DNA of 64,000 nucleotides from positions 62,001-126,000 of the forward strand of contig CANBWP010000001.1 in assembly GCA_947373185.1 (NCBI GenBank). Direction: 5' to 3'. Origin of the DNA: Comamonadaceae bacterium. Lineage in GTDB: Bacteria > Pseudomonadota > Gammaproteobacteria > Burkholderiales > Burkholderiaceae_C. The position numbers and the translations under genes are program-made. Under the pieces are notes generated by a model. That model saw only the letters and a program-made list of their open reading frames with translations, was not told the DNA's origin and searched no databases. Shown piece by piece: positions 50,597 through 59,761 of the stretch (the first letter of the stretch is position 1; every line of letters begins with the position of its first letter).

Positions 50597-51627
50597 AGAT
50601 CGTTCTCGTCACTGACGCGTGGCAACCTCAAGTCAATGGTGTAGTGACAACGTTGGTTGAACTTGTCAAAGAGCTGGAGATTGCAGGTCATACGGTTCAA
50701 GTGATACATCCGGGTCTGTTTAAAACCAAGCCCTGTCCAGGCTATGCTGGCATCGATTTGGCGGTCAATCCAAAAGCACATTTAAAAAACTTGTTGATGT
50801 CGTCGGAGTTTGACGCCATCCATTTAGCGACAGAGGGGCCATTAGGGTGGGCGGCACGCAGTATATGCGCTTCAAATCGCTGGAAATACACAACGGCATA
50901 TCACACGCGATTCCCTGAAATTTTGAAGGCAGCTTTGCGACTTCCTTTGTTTGTGGGTTATGCCTTGTTCAAGTATTTCCATCGCCACTCTGCCGGTGTG
51001 ATGGTGCCTACCATTGGGGTACAAAATCTTCTAAGTGAACGTGGATTTAAAAACCTAAAACCATGGACACATGGTGTGGATGTTCGTTTGTTCAACTACG
51101 CACCTGAACCACTCGAATATCCAGATTTTGCACAAATCAAACGCCCCATCGCCGTCTTTGTTGGCAGAGTTTCCTATGAGAAAAACATAGAGGCTTTTTT
51201 AAAGATGCCATTTGAAGGCTCTAAAGTGGTCTGTGGGGTGGGGCCTTTGGAGAGCGATCTAAAGCGACGTTATCAAAGTGTGACGTGGTTGGGATTGCTG
51301 CCACGTCCAGAGTTGGCGATTGTCTACAGTGCAGCAGACGTTTTTGTCTTTCCCAGTCGCAATGAAACGTTTGGTTTGGTCATGCTGGAGGCGATGGCTT
51401 GTGGCACGCCCGTGGCAGCTTATCCAGTCGATGGACCTCAAGAGGTTCTGATTGACCATGAAACTTGCGTCATCAAAGGTGGTATTCTGAGTGAGGACTT
51501 GGCGGGCGCAACCGAGACTGCGATGCACATTCCTCGAAGCCAAGCAAGAGAACGTGCGTTGGAATTTAGCTGGGAAAAATCTGGAATTTTGTTCCTGAAA
51601 AATTTGGTTGCGGCCAAATTAAATTGA
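50593..51627 (+). CDS. GT4-family glycosyltransferase (Agt/MgtA-like)
   Basis: 344-residue GT-B fold glycosyltransferase of family 4. N-terminal KIVLVTDAWQPQVNGVVTTL is the usual start of diacylglycerol or polyprenol glycosyltransferases; the donor half has VFVGRVSYEKNIEAFL and the EX7E motif SRNETFGLVMLEAMACG. In the plcP-agt cassette this enzyme glycosylates the diacylglycerol freed by PlcP to make phosphorus-free glycolipids. It overlaps the PlcP-like gene by 4 nt. Sugar specificity cannot be read from sequence. Confidence 0.88.
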   Translation: MKIVLVTDAWQPQVNGVVTTLVELVKELEIAGHTVQVIHPGLFKTKPCPGYAGIDLAVNPKAHLKNLLMSSEFDAIHLATEGPLGWAARSICASNRWKYTTAYHTRFPEILKAALRLPLFVGYALFKYFHRHSAGVMVPTIGVQNLLSERGFKNLKPWTHGVDVRLFNYAPEPLEYPDFAQIKRPIAVFVGRVSYEKNIEAFLKMPFEGSKVVCGVGPLESDLKRRYQSVTWLGLLPRPELAIVYSAADVFVFPSRNETFGLVMLEAMACGTPVAAYPVDGPQEVLIDHETCVIKGGILSEDLAGATETAMHIPRSQARERALEFSWEKSGILFLKNLVAAKLN

Positions 51628-51641
51628 TTGAGCGTATCGAG

Positions 51642-52265
51642 TCAGCGAACGGCAGGTGCAACCAATCGCTTCAAATCTTCCTCGGAAATCAATTCAAAGA
51701 CTTTCACTACTTTTTGGATGCCCGAGATTTGACTGCGGCTGATTAAGTCAGTCACTCTTTGAGATTCGGTCGATGTCACGCGTCCCATGAAGTAAACAAT
51801 GCCGCGTTCTGTCACGATTGTGATAGCAGATGAATGAATGTCTTTGGCTTGAATCAGCAATGCTCTGACTTGGCCGGTCACGACTTTGTCCTGGGCTCGT
51901 TGTGTCAAGGAGCTTTCAGCACGGATGGCCAAATCATTCACAACTGTTTTGACATTGTCTTGACTCTTTACAAATCGTTCTGCTTGAACCCGATCATTGT
52001 CACTGTTGACTTCACCTGTTAACAAAACCATGAGGTTGTAACTGCTAACCCTGACATGTGAATTTTTAGGCAATAGAGTGCGCAATCCAGACTCAGATCG
52101 CAATTCAATGGCTTCGTCCTCCAATTGAATACCAGCCGTTCTTCTGTCGTTGAACACTTTGCCAACCACAGCCGCACTGCCTATGACGGCAGGCGCACAT
52201 GCAGTCAATTGGCTGCCTGCAATTAGCAGGAAAGTGACGAGGACATAATTCGATCGAGCGTTCAT
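51642..52265 (-). CDS. BON-domain outer-membrane lipoprotein
   Basis: 207 residues with a lipoprotein signal peptide (lipobox LTAC near residue 23) and two BON domains (SYNLMVLLTGEVNSDNDRV, VTERGIVYFMGRVTSTESQ). The VIGSAAVVGKVFNDRRT segment is the YraP/OsmY-type N terminus. Such proteins bind phospholipids and help outer-membrane integrity. Start 52265 overlaps the TRAP permease stop (ATGA), so it is the last member of the minus-strand transport operon. Confidence 0.9.
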   Translation of the reverse strand: MNARSNYVLVTFLLIAGSQLTACAPAVIGSAAVVGKVFNDRRTAGIQLEDEAIELRSESGLRTLLPKNSHVRVSSYNLMVLLTGEVNSDNDRVQAERFVKSQDNVKTVVNDLAIRAESSLTQRAQDKVVTGQVRALLIQAKDIHSSAITIVTERGIVYFMGRVTSTESQRVTDLISRSQISGIQKVVKVFELISEEDLKRLVAPAVR

Positions 52266-54142
52266 TTGAAACCTGAGAGGTGAATTGACGATGGGATCAG
52301 CAATTGAGGCAATGCCATGACCCAAAGAGGGAACCAAGACAAAACGATGGTGCCAATGAAGATGGCCATCAGCGCGGTTATCACTGAGCGCATGACCTCT
52401 TTGAGGGGCTTCTTAAAGACTGCGCTTGCAAAGTAAATGTTCATGCCGGCTGGCGGGCATAAAAAGCCCATTTCCAAATTGGCTAAGAAAATGATTCCGA
52501 AGTGAACGGGGTCGATGCCATAGCTTGTAGCCAGTGGCAGCAGCAGTGGCACCAACACAATGATGGCGGCATAGATCTCCATCAAGGCCCCAGCAAAAAA
52601 TAGGAAGACATTCAAAGCCAATAAGAATACATATTTGTTGGCGGTGATGCTTTGCACCCATGAAGATGCCATGTCTGGAAGACCCACATCAATCAGGTAA
52701 TTGGTCAATCCAAGTGCCATGCCCATGATCAGCAAAATGCCGCCAATGATTTGAGCTGCTTGATTCAAACAATGTTGGAAATTGATAAACTTTAATTCTC
52801 GGTGAATGAGTCCTTGAGTGATCAAGGCATAGGCGACTGTCAGAGCAGCTCCTTCGGTCGGGGTGGCCAAACCAGAGATGAGTCCTCCTATGGCAATCAC
52901 GGGAGCCAGTAACTCCCATTTGCTTGTCCATAGTGCCGCCCTCAAGGAAGGTTGCTGACTTTTTTGTGTGGCCGCACTATGAGCTTGGTCAGTGTGTGTT
53001 TGACTGTTTACGCCAGATTTGAAGTGGATGAATTGACCAAACAAAGTCAGACAGAAAACCATCAATAAGGCAGGCACCAGGCCTGCAATGAACATGGTAT
53101 TGATTGGGACTCTTGCCATGATGGCATACATGATGAGTGGCACTGAGGGCGCAAGCAATACACCCAAAGAACTGGCACTTGTGATCAGACCAATGCCTTT
53201 GGACTCTGGATACTCAACTTTAAGTAAGAGCGGCAACATCAAGCCACCCAGCGCGAGAATGGTCACGCCACTGCCACCCGTGAGTGCTGTAAAACAACTG
53301 CACAGACAAGCAACTGCCAAAACAGTTCCCCTTTGGCCCGTTCCAAATGCGGCCGTGAACAGTTGGCTCAGTCTGACGGCTGCTTGAGTGTTGGCAAATA
53401 TCAGACCGGCCAGTGTGAAAAGGGGCAACGCTGGTAAAGATGGATTGACTGTAATTTGATAGTGTGACAAGGCTAAAGAAGCCATCGGAATGGATTCTTG
53501 AGAAAATAAAAACCAAGACAAAGCGCCCAATGCCAAAAAAATGGGACCGCCTAACATCAAAAAACTCAAAAGCAGTAAAGCAATCCAGGTGCCTGGAATG
53601 GCTGTGGAGAAAACCCACAGATTGATCCACTTTGCCGATCCCAGGATGAAGAGCACCCCAATCCACTGGAAACGGATGCTGTCGTGCCAACGTCGTCCCA
53701 ATTGAATGCCAAGGACAACGAATCCCAAAGGCAATGCACACAAAAATTGCCATGTAGGAATGCCATAGGCAATTTGGTGACCTGTTTCAAACTCAGACGC
53801 AACCAACTCAAAACAGCCCTGTGCCAATACACCACAAATCAAGGCGGCACCTAAGTAGACCCAAGCGCGTGCGATGGCACGAAGGCTCGGTTGTTTGATG
53901 TCTTGCCAAAGTGAGCCGAGACTGGTTAAGTGCCCGGTTCTTTCTGCATAAATAGCACCTGTCAACGAAAAAATCAGGCCGAGGTGTTGTACCAATACCG
54001 GAGCGTTGTCAATGCCACTGCCCTGCAGGGGTCTAAGCAATACCTCAATGACAGGAATTAAAACCATTGCGCAAAGCGCGACCGATGCCAAAGCTGCATC
54101 CCAATGAACCATGGCGCGCAAGCTGCTGATCAGCAAATTCAT
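52262..54142 (-). CDS. Fused TRAP transporter permease (DctQ-DctM type)
   Basis: 626-residue inner-membrane protein with about 16 hydrophobic segments. The first ~170 residues look like the small DctQ subunit (four segments, including LTGAIYAERTGHLT), and the rest is the large DctM subunit (LSFLMLGGPIFLALGALSWF, LPLFTLAGLIFANT, NLEMGFLCPPAGMNIYFASA). Fused TRAP permeases exist but are less common than split ones. It uses the TRAP binding protein upstream and a Na+ or H+ gradient. ATGA overlap with the BON gene. Confidence 0.9.
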   Translation of the reverse strand: MNLLISSLRAMVHWDAALASVALCAMVLIPVIEVLLRPLQGSGIDNAPVLVQHLGLIFSLTGAIYAERTGHLTSLGSLWQDIKQPSLRAIARAWVYLGAALICGVLAQGCFELVASEFETGHQIAYGIPTWQFLCALPLGFVVLGIQLGRRWHDSIRFQWIGVLFILGSAKWINLWVFSTAIPGTWIALLLLSFLMLGGPIFLALGALSWFLFSQESIPMASLALSHYQITVNPSLPALPLFTLAGLIFANTQAAVRLSQLFTAAFGTGQRGTVLAVACLCSCFTALTGGSGVTILALGGLMLPLLLKVEYPESKGIGLITSASSLGVLLAPSVPLIMYAIMARVPINTMFIAGLVPALLMVFCLTLFGQFIHFKSGVNSQTHTDQAHSAATQKSQQPSLRAALWTSKWELLAPVIAIGGLISGLATPTEGAALTVAYALITQGLIHRELKFINFQHCLNQAAQIIGGILLIMGMALGLTNYLIDVGLPDMASSWVQSITANKYVFLLALNVFLFFAGALMEIYAAIIVLVPLLLPLATSYGIDPVHFGIIFLANLEMGFLCPPAGMNIYFASAVFKKPLKEVMRSVITALMAIFIGTIVLSWFPLWVMALPQLLIPSSIHLSGFK

Positions 54143-55173
54143 GGGTTTTTTGTGCTTCGGTATGTTTTCAGATGGGCAAATACTTCATCGAAAGTATCTG
54201 CTGGCACCATTTTCCCTCTGATACGTGGATAGAGTGCTTCGCTCAATGCGCGCCATTCTTTCATTTGTTCTGCGTTGGGCTGGTTGACCTGTAGTCCCCA
54301 TTTTTTCATGGCCTCGACTGCTTCTTCGACTTCTTTGCGAGCTTGTTTTCGAATCACTGCGCCCGCATCATCAGATGAAGTTCTCAGTATTTTTTGAGCA
54401 TCTGGCGACATCTCGTCCCACGTTTTTTTATTGATCACGAATGCACCGACGATGGGCGCCCAATTGATTTCCAACATGTTTGGTGCGCTGTTGTAAATTT
54501 GCGAAGCCAGTGCGAAGTAGGGCGTTGACGGCACCACATTGATCATGCCTGTTTGGATGGCTGGCAAAATATCTGTTGGCTCCAAGGGAACGGGTGTGTA
54601 GCCTAGGCTCTTCATAATTTCCTGTTGCTCCGCTTCGGCACCCCAGGCGAAAAATTTCATTTTTTTGAAATCTTCAGGACTCCAAGCTGCTTGTTTCGAA
54701 AAAAAGCGGACCCAACCTGCATCACCCCAAGCCAATACAACAAAACCTTTTTCGAGAAACTTCTTTTCCATTCCGGTGCGCATTTTTTCGCGCACATAGT
54801 CCAATTCGTCCCAAGATCGAAATGCCAGTGGCAGATTTTGCAGTGCTGCAATAGAGGGCTCTATTTCCCGAAGTCCCACAACAGACAGAAGTGCAGCTTG
54901 CAGTTGTCCAATGCGCATTCTGCGTACCATTTCTGCTTCGCCGCCTTGGCTGCCATCTGTGAAGACATTGAAACGAGGCGTACCGATTTGACTCTTTTTC
55001 CACGCTTCCCCAATTTCCATCAATTGCCGGTGGTAAAGAGAATTTTTAGGTACCAAAGAACCAATTTTTAACTGAGCTTCGGCTGCATTTGAGATGCTTG
55101 TAGAGACAGATAAGCAGGCCAATGCCATGCCTAAAAATGATTTCCGTGAAAGGAGATAATTCATCATGATCAT
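54139..55173 (-). CDS. TRAP transporter solute-binding protein (DctP type, TatP-like)
   Basis: 344-residue periplasmic binding protein. Signal peptide with a twin-basic start (LLSRKSFLGMALACLSVSTS) is followed by QLKIGSLVPKNSLYHRQLME and the TRAP-P core FVVLAWGDAGWVRFFSKQAA. It lies 5 nt from the TatT lipoprotein gene, as P and T components do in TPAT systems. Carboxylates are the usual ligands of TRAP proteins, but TPAT ligands may be hydrophobic. Start 55173 or 55167 (MMNY). Confidence 0.9.
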   Translation of the reverse strand: MIMMNYLLSRKSFLGMALACLSVSTSISNAAEAQLKIGSLVPKNSLYHRQLMEIGEAWKKSQIGTPRFNVFTDGSQGGEAEMVRRMRIGQLQAALLSVVGLREIEPSIAALQNLPLAFRSWDELDYVREKMRTGMEKKFLEKGFVVLAWGDAGWVRFFSKQAAWSPEDFKKMKFFAWGAEAEQQEIMKSLGYTPVPLEPTDILPAIQTGMINVVPSTPYFALASQIYNSAPNMLEINWAPIVGAFVINKKTWDEMSPDAQKILRTSSDDAGAVIRKQARKEVEEAVEAMKKWGLQVNQPNAEQMKEWRALSEALYPRIRGKMVPADTFDEVFAHLKTYRSTKNP

Positions 55174-55178
55174 GTGAT

Positions 55179-56072
55179 CTAAAAAAGGTTGTCGCTTGAT
55201 TCCAATAGCCAGCGTGCACGCCGAACCATGATCACGTTGCTCAGGTCAGATTTGTCTTTGCCCAATTCAATGGCCTGAGTCAGAAGTTGAATGAATGCGT
55301 CCTTGTTGTTTGCAGCAACAGCCCAGTTTTCAGCTTTAGCAACAAAGGGTGAAATTTGGTCAAGTCGCCATTCAATGGCTGAATCAAAGTAGGCTTGTGC
55401 ACGACCAAGGTTGCCGCCAGGTCTGGCCAATTCAAGTGTGCCCATCATGCTGGCAAGTCCGCCCTTGTCGAATCTGGGGTTGGCGATCCAAGTAGCCTCT
55501 GCCAATTTTAAAACTTGGGGCAGATCAGCCACGATGTCGGGGCTGTCTTTGGAAAGAGAAATAGCGCCAGCCCATGCCGTCATGGTCCAATAGGCCAGTC
55601 CTACATCTGCAGGCGCAATTTCAATTGACGCGCTAGACTTTTTGTCTTGCGCACTGGCATCCCACAAAGGGTATCTGCGTGACAGGGTTTGAAGGCCGAG
55701 TGATTTGGCACGCAAAAGCATTTTGGCTGCGCGCGATCTAAGTTGGTTGGCTTTTTGAATGCCTTCAGACTCGGTTCGGTCAGCCTCGTCCATCAAATAG
55801 ACATAGGCATATTGTGTGTAACCGCGAGTGACAGATTCTGCCAACTTCACATGGTCGGGAATTTCTTGCAGCAGCGCTTGAGATACTTTCAGGTGGTAAG
55901 CACTGGCATGCTGGAGAAGCTCCAAGTCTTCGTCATCAGTGACGGTTTCTTTGGACAATAATTCGCCCGCGTTATTGAGCAGATGACTCTGTACAGCGCA
56001 TCCCGTGAGAAAAGACAGAAAGAGGGCACCGGCCAACACATACCGTATGTCATGAAAGAATGTATGTCTCAA
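55179..56072 (-). CDS. tatT: TRAP transporter TatT-component lipoprotein
   Basis: About 297-residue lipoprotein (lipobox LTGCAVQ) matching the TatT family described with T. pallidum Tp0956, the TPR-like subunit of TPAT TRAP transporters. All-helical with repeats (VSQALLQEIPDHVKLAESVT, ANPRFDKGGLASMMGTLELA, AQAYFDSAIEWRL). TTG at 56072 is preferred (AGGGA 5 nt upstream, gives a 24-residue signal peptide); the open frame reaches TTG 56117, inside the exbB 3' end. TatT trimers are proposed to hand hydrophobic ligands to the P component. Confidence 0.82.
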   Translation of the reverse strand: MRHTFFHDIRYVLAGALFLSFLTGCAVQSHLLNNAGELLSKETVTDDEDLELLQHASAYHLKVSQALLQEIPDHVKLAESVTRGYTQYAYVYLMDEADRTESEGIQKANQLRSRAAKMLLRAKSLGLQTLSRRYPLWDASAQDKKSSASIEIAPADVGLAYWTMTAWAGAISLSKDSPDIVADLPQVLKLAEATWIANPRFDKGGLASMMGTLELARPGGNLGRAQAYFDSAIEWRLDQISPFVAKAENWAVAANNKDAFIQLLTQAIELGKDKSDLSNVIMVRRARWLLESSDNLF

Positions 56073-56091
56073 ACCGGTCCCTGTGAGAAAA

Positions 56092-56664
56092 TCAAATGGT
56101 TTGATTGGACATTTCAAGCAGCGCTAATTTGGTCTCGTCTCCAAGCCGTTCAACTTTGGCAAGAAATGCGTTGTAGACGATCAAACAAATGAGTGCCGTG
56201 CCAATGCCAATGGCCGTTGCCAACAAGGCCGTACCAATCCCGGCACTGACCCCTTGTGGGTCAGAAATGCCGGATTTGGCCAACGCAGTGAAGGTGTCAA
56301 ATATGCCCAAAATGGTACCAAGCAAGCCCAACAAAGGTGCAGCTGTCACAATGGTGTCCAACGCCCACAGGTGTTGGTTCAATTGATGCTGTACCCTGAT
56401 GAATGCTTGTTCAGCCACATCGTCAGCCACCTTTTGCGAAGCTGAAGGATGAAGTCCGTTGGCAAAGGCATGTGCAACCACCTCGCCCACATCACCTGTT
56501 TTGAATTCAGGCAATGAGGACTTGGTTTTCAAGGCTTGAAGCAGGCTTTTAATTTGACGATTTGCATGTGTATAAAAAATCGTGCGCTCAACGGCCAAGA
56601 ATACAGCCAATCCCAACGCAAAATACAACAAATACAAAGACAAATCATGCAAGAAAACCATCAT
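56092..56664 (-). CDS. exbB: ExbB/TolQ/MotA-family proton channel protein
   Basis: 190-residue inner-membrane protein with three membrane helices. An N-terminal helix (LYLLYFALGLAVFLAVERTI) is followed by a cytoplasmic loop, then TIVTAAPLLGLLGTILGIFDTF and ISDPQGVSAGIGTALLATAI, the ExbB pore-forming helices. Works with ExbD and TonB to energise the TonB-dependent receptor. It is separated from ExbD by TonB and the receptor, an unusual order; a 10 nt gap follows the receptor. Confidence 0.9.
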   Translation of the reverse strand: MMVFLHDLSLYLLYFALGLAVFLAVERTIFYTHANRQIKSLLQALKTKSSLPEFKTGDVGEVVAHAFANGLHPSASQKVADDVAEQAFIRVQHQLNQHLWALDTIVTAAPLLGLLGTILGIFDTFTALAKSGISDPQGVSAGIGTALLATAIGIGTALICLIVYNAFLAKVERLGDETKLALLEMSNQTI

Positions 56665-56674
56665 GGGTTTCGCC

Positions 56675-59050
56675 TTAGAAGTCGGAACGCAAAGTCACGC
56701 TAGCAAAGCGAGGTGCGCCGATGTTATAGCTGGGATTTGAACCAGCCAAAGAACCCAATGCCAAAGCACGGGTTGTGAAGCTAGAACCACTGGGTGAACT
56801 GATTCGCTTGTATGCCGTGTTGGTCAGGTTGTCGACATTGACGCGGATTTCAGGCGATTTGAAAAAGCCTGTTTCTGGCAATTTGTAACCTGCTGCCAAA
56901 TTCCACAAAGCATATGCATCCATGGCTTGGTCATTCACCAAGGTTGAGTAAGCTTTGCCTGTGTGTTTACCTGTCAACTGTCCAAACCACGAACCTTCTC
57001 TGTAGTTCAAGGCCATGGCGGCCATGAAACGGGGCGTATCAGGCATTTGTTTGCCGGCTGTCGCTTCAGTCAAAGTGGTTGAAACTTTCAAGTCTTGTTT
57101 CATCAAGCTTTCTGTGTATGTCAGGGAGCTGTAGAAAGAGAATTGATTGTTCAGTTTTTGCGCCCATTCAAACTCAGCACCTTTCATTCGGACATTGCCT
57201 ACGTTGTAATCCAATGAGCTCTGGCTGACTGGGTCCCATGCAGCAGCAATGCGATCTTTGAAATTGACCACAAAGACAGATCCGGAGAGGGTGGTTTCTT
57301 TGGACTGTAAACGGTAGCCCAAGTCAAAGTTGGTGGAGGTTTCAATGCCAACCGCAGGATTACGCAAGGTCGAGCCTGTGAGGACGCCATTTACAACAGT
57401 GCCACCTGTGAGTAGGTTGGACAGCACGAAGTTGGATGGTGCGCGAAAATTCTCCGCTACGTTAAAGAAGACAGACTTTTCTGCATCCAAATTGTATTTG
57501 GCACCAAAACTTGGCAATACTTTGCTGTAAGTACGCTTGATTTCGTAGTCTAAGTCAGCACGACCAACGCCATAGGTTCCTGAGTTGGCGTAGTTGATGA
57601 AGTCACGGTCAATGGAGGAGTTGCGAACACCAATTTGAAGCGCCAGTTTGTCTTGCAGCAATGCAATGCTGTCTTGCGCAAACAAAGAAGTGCCAGTGCT
57701 GATTGTTTTCCAATCGCGTGCTTGGTAAGGCTGGCCATCAGGTCGCAATATAAAGGCAGCGGTATTGTCGAGCCAAGCACTGGAAGCGTTGCCTGCATTG
57801 TCAAACGTCACACGAGGTCCTGTTTGACGGTGGACAGCACGCTCTGTCCAGTAACCCACATTGACATTGTGATTGTCTACATGGTAATTGGCTTTAAAGG
57901 TCACGCCAGGTCGATTTGTTTCAGTCACGCTGCTGCCGTAGGTCATGACTTTGTCAAGCGTGTCGCCATCGCCATTGATGTCTCTGACGCGTGTGGCCAT
58001 CGTGCCTGTTCCACCTTCAGACAGCAATTGCAACTGACTGCCACCAGTGCCGTAGCCGTACCAAAAGTAGGGTTCGGCACTCACAGTCAAGTCTTTGTTG
58101 ACTTTGAATTCTGCTTTGCTCGTCAACAAGTAATTGCGAAATGGATTGACGTTGTACTTGTAGTAGCCATCAGCAGGAGATGATTCTGTTTGAGCCGTTC
58201 CAGCAACTGGTGTTAAGTGTTGGGGGGCCACATTGCTGAAATCAAAGCTGGCGCCATATTGGGCAATTTGTGCATTTGTCAGCGCTCGGAAATTGTTGTT
58301 GATCGCTTTGTTGTACAAAACGCTTGCGCTTAATAAAACATCTGCATTGGGACGGACTTCAGTGGCGAAATCAATGTGCTCGCGCTGAGCTTCACCGGGG
58401 CCCTTGAACTTGTCAGCTGATGTTTTCGAATAGGACACAAAAGCTTTTGCATCACTAGGGCCAAATTTTCCGGTATCGACTCGAACAAAAGCACGTTGGT
58501 AGCTTAATTGACCGCCAGAAATGGCAGTACGCATGCCAAATTTGTCTTTGGGTGAGCATGTCACCATGCCCAAATTGCCGCCCGAAGCGCCGACATGGGG
58601 CGCATCAGTGTCTGTAGAGCCTTGCGTCACAAACACTTCGCACAAATTTTCCGAATCAGTGTACTCTTGGGGATAAACGGCAAAGTTACCTGAGTCGTTG
58701 ACGGGGGCACCGTTGATTGTCAGACCCATTTGATCGCCAGCAAAACCGCGCACACGTATGCCGCCTCCAAAAAGTCCAGTGGCATCGGTGCTGAAGGCGT
58801 TGACGCCAGGCAGCAAGTCAATCACCTGAAATGCGTTCGCAGATGGATTTAATTTGTCCAAGTAGGCGCGATTCACAGAGCTACGTGCTTTGGGTGTTTC
58901 TTCTTGGGACACCAAGCCAGTGTCAGTGCCGCCGGCCTGGCCTTCAACATTGATTTTGCCGACATCGGTCGCTTGTTGCGCCATGATGAGGGGGGACGTA
59001 AATGCCAGGCTGATGAGCAAGGCAAGCGGTGTCGGTCTGAACTTTTTCAT
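56675..59050 (-). CDS. TonB-dependent outer-membrane receptor
   Basis: 791 residues. Signal peptide MKKFRPTPLALLISLAFTSP ending near MAQQ; plug domain (RSSVNRAYLDKLNPSANAFQ, LLPGVNAFSTDATGLFGGGI, IRVRGFAGDQMGLTINGAPV, two Cys in ENLCEVF and VTCSPKD); then a 22-strand barrel ending in Phe (FASVTLRSDF). Start 59050 has AGGAG 5 nt upstream; the longer frame into tonB lacks a signal. Sits amid tonB, exbB/D and the TRAP genes, so it probably brings the TRAP ligand over the outer membrane. Ligand unknown. Confidence 0.93.
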   Translation of the reverse strand: MKKFRPTPLALLISLAFTSPLIMAQQATDVGKINVEGQAGGTDTGLVSQEETPKARSSVNRAYLDKLNPSANAFQVIDLLPGVNAFSTDATGLFGGGIRVRGFAGDQMGLTINGAPVNDSGNFAVYPQEYTDSENLCEVFVTQGSTDTDAPHVGASGGNLGMVTCSPKDKFGMRTAISGGQLSYQRAFVRVDTGKFGPSDAKAFVSYSKTSADKFKGPGEAQREHIDFATEVRPNADVLLSASVLYNKAINNNFRALTNAQIAQYGASFDFSNVAPQHLTPVAGTAQTESSPADGYYKYNVNPFRNYLLTSKAEFKVNKDLTVSAEPYFWYGYGTGGSQLQLLSEGGTGTMATRVRDINGDGDTLDKVMTYGSSVTETNRPGVTFKANYHVDNHNVNVGYWTERAVHRQTGPRVTFDNAGNASSAWLDNTAAFILRPDGQPYQARDWKTISTGTSLFAQDSIALLQDKLALQIGVRNSSIDRDFINYANSGTYGVGRADLDYEIKRTYSKVLPSFGAKYNLDAEKSVFFNVAENFRAPSNFVLSNLLTGGTVVNGVLTGSTLRNPAVGIETSTNFDLGYRLQSKETTLSGSVFVVNFKDRIAAAWDPVSQSSLDYNVGNVRMKGAEFEWAQKLNNQFSFYSSLTYTESLMKQDLKVSTTLTEATAGKQMPDTPRFMAAMALNYREGSWFGQLTGKHTGKAYSTLVNDQAMDAYALWNLAAGYKLPETGFFKSPEIRVNVDNLTNTAYKRISSPSGSSFTTRALALGSLAGSNPSYNIGAPRFASVTLRSDF

Positions 59051-59069
59051 AAAAACTCCTGATTGAAAA

Positions 59070-59759
59070 TTAATTAAAAGGGACAAAATCGAGCGTGACT
59101 GTGAACTTGTGTTGAGTTTGGGAAGGCCAGCTTCCTTCAGGCCATGGTGCATAGTCGGTGCGTCTGACCGTGGTCAGGGCTGCGTTGTCCAGCAGGATTG
59201 AATTGCTGGACTCTTCGATGCCAGCCTCTTGCAAGCTGCCATTGCGAAATAGCACAAACCAAACCCTGGCTTTGCCCGCGGGTCTTTGTAAACTGGCTTC
59301 TCGGCCAGTTGGGTAACGCTTATTGGCATTGAGCGTGGCTCGGACGTTGCTGACGTAATTGTTTTCTACATTGACGTTGACGGGAATTTGGGCAACGACT
59401 TTGGGAGCCTCTGCCAGCGCTTGTGCAGGAGCCAGTTGCGGCATGGCTTGTGTTGGCAAGGGTGATGGGCGGCTAGGTTCAGTCGGAGTGAGTGCCTTGA
59501 AAGTTTCTGCGGGCATTGCCATGGGCGCCTCACGGGTGACGACTTGTTGGGGCTCAGCTCGTTTGGGGGGCTGAGGTGTCGCGGGAGCCCGTTGCAGTAG
59601 TGGCTCAATCAATGTTGTCGTCAGTTCGATGGCTTCTTGCGCGACCATTTCAGCTGGCGCCTGAAGTGATTGCGCCATGACATACACCGCAAGAACCCCC
59701 GCCAGCGAAATCAAGCTCGAAAGCTTGTATCTTCCGTGATGAAGACGGTCAATTAGCAT
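59070..59759 (-). CDS. tonB: TonB energy-transducing protein
   Basis: 229 residues: one N-terminal membrane helix (LSSLISLAGVLAVYVMAQSL), a Pro-rich linker (PATPQPPKRAEPQ, PSRPSPLPTQAMPQLAPAQA) and a C-terminal TonB domain (YPTGREASLQRPAGKARVWF, SSNSILLDNAALTTVRRT). Lies between exbD and the receptor, so likely dedicated to this receptor. Its start is 2 nt before the ExbD stop. Confidence 0.92.
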   Translation of the reverse strand: MLIDRLHHGRYKLSSLISLAGVLAVYVMAQSLQAPAEMVAQEAIELTTTLIEPLLQRAPATPQPPKRAEPQQVVTREAPMAMPAETFKALTPTEPSRPSPLPTQAMPQLAPAQALAEAPKVVAQIPVNVNVENNYVSNVRATLNANKRYPTGREASLQRPAGKARVWFVLFRNGSLQEAGIEESSNSILLDNAALTTVRRTDYAPWPEGSWPSQTQHKFTVTLDFVPFN

Positions 59760-59761
59760 GT

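Noticed and set aside
56073-56117. Longer tatT start at TTG 56117
   Set aside because: It would run into exbB, adds 15 residues ahead of the signal peptide and has no ribosome site; kept only as the frame limit.
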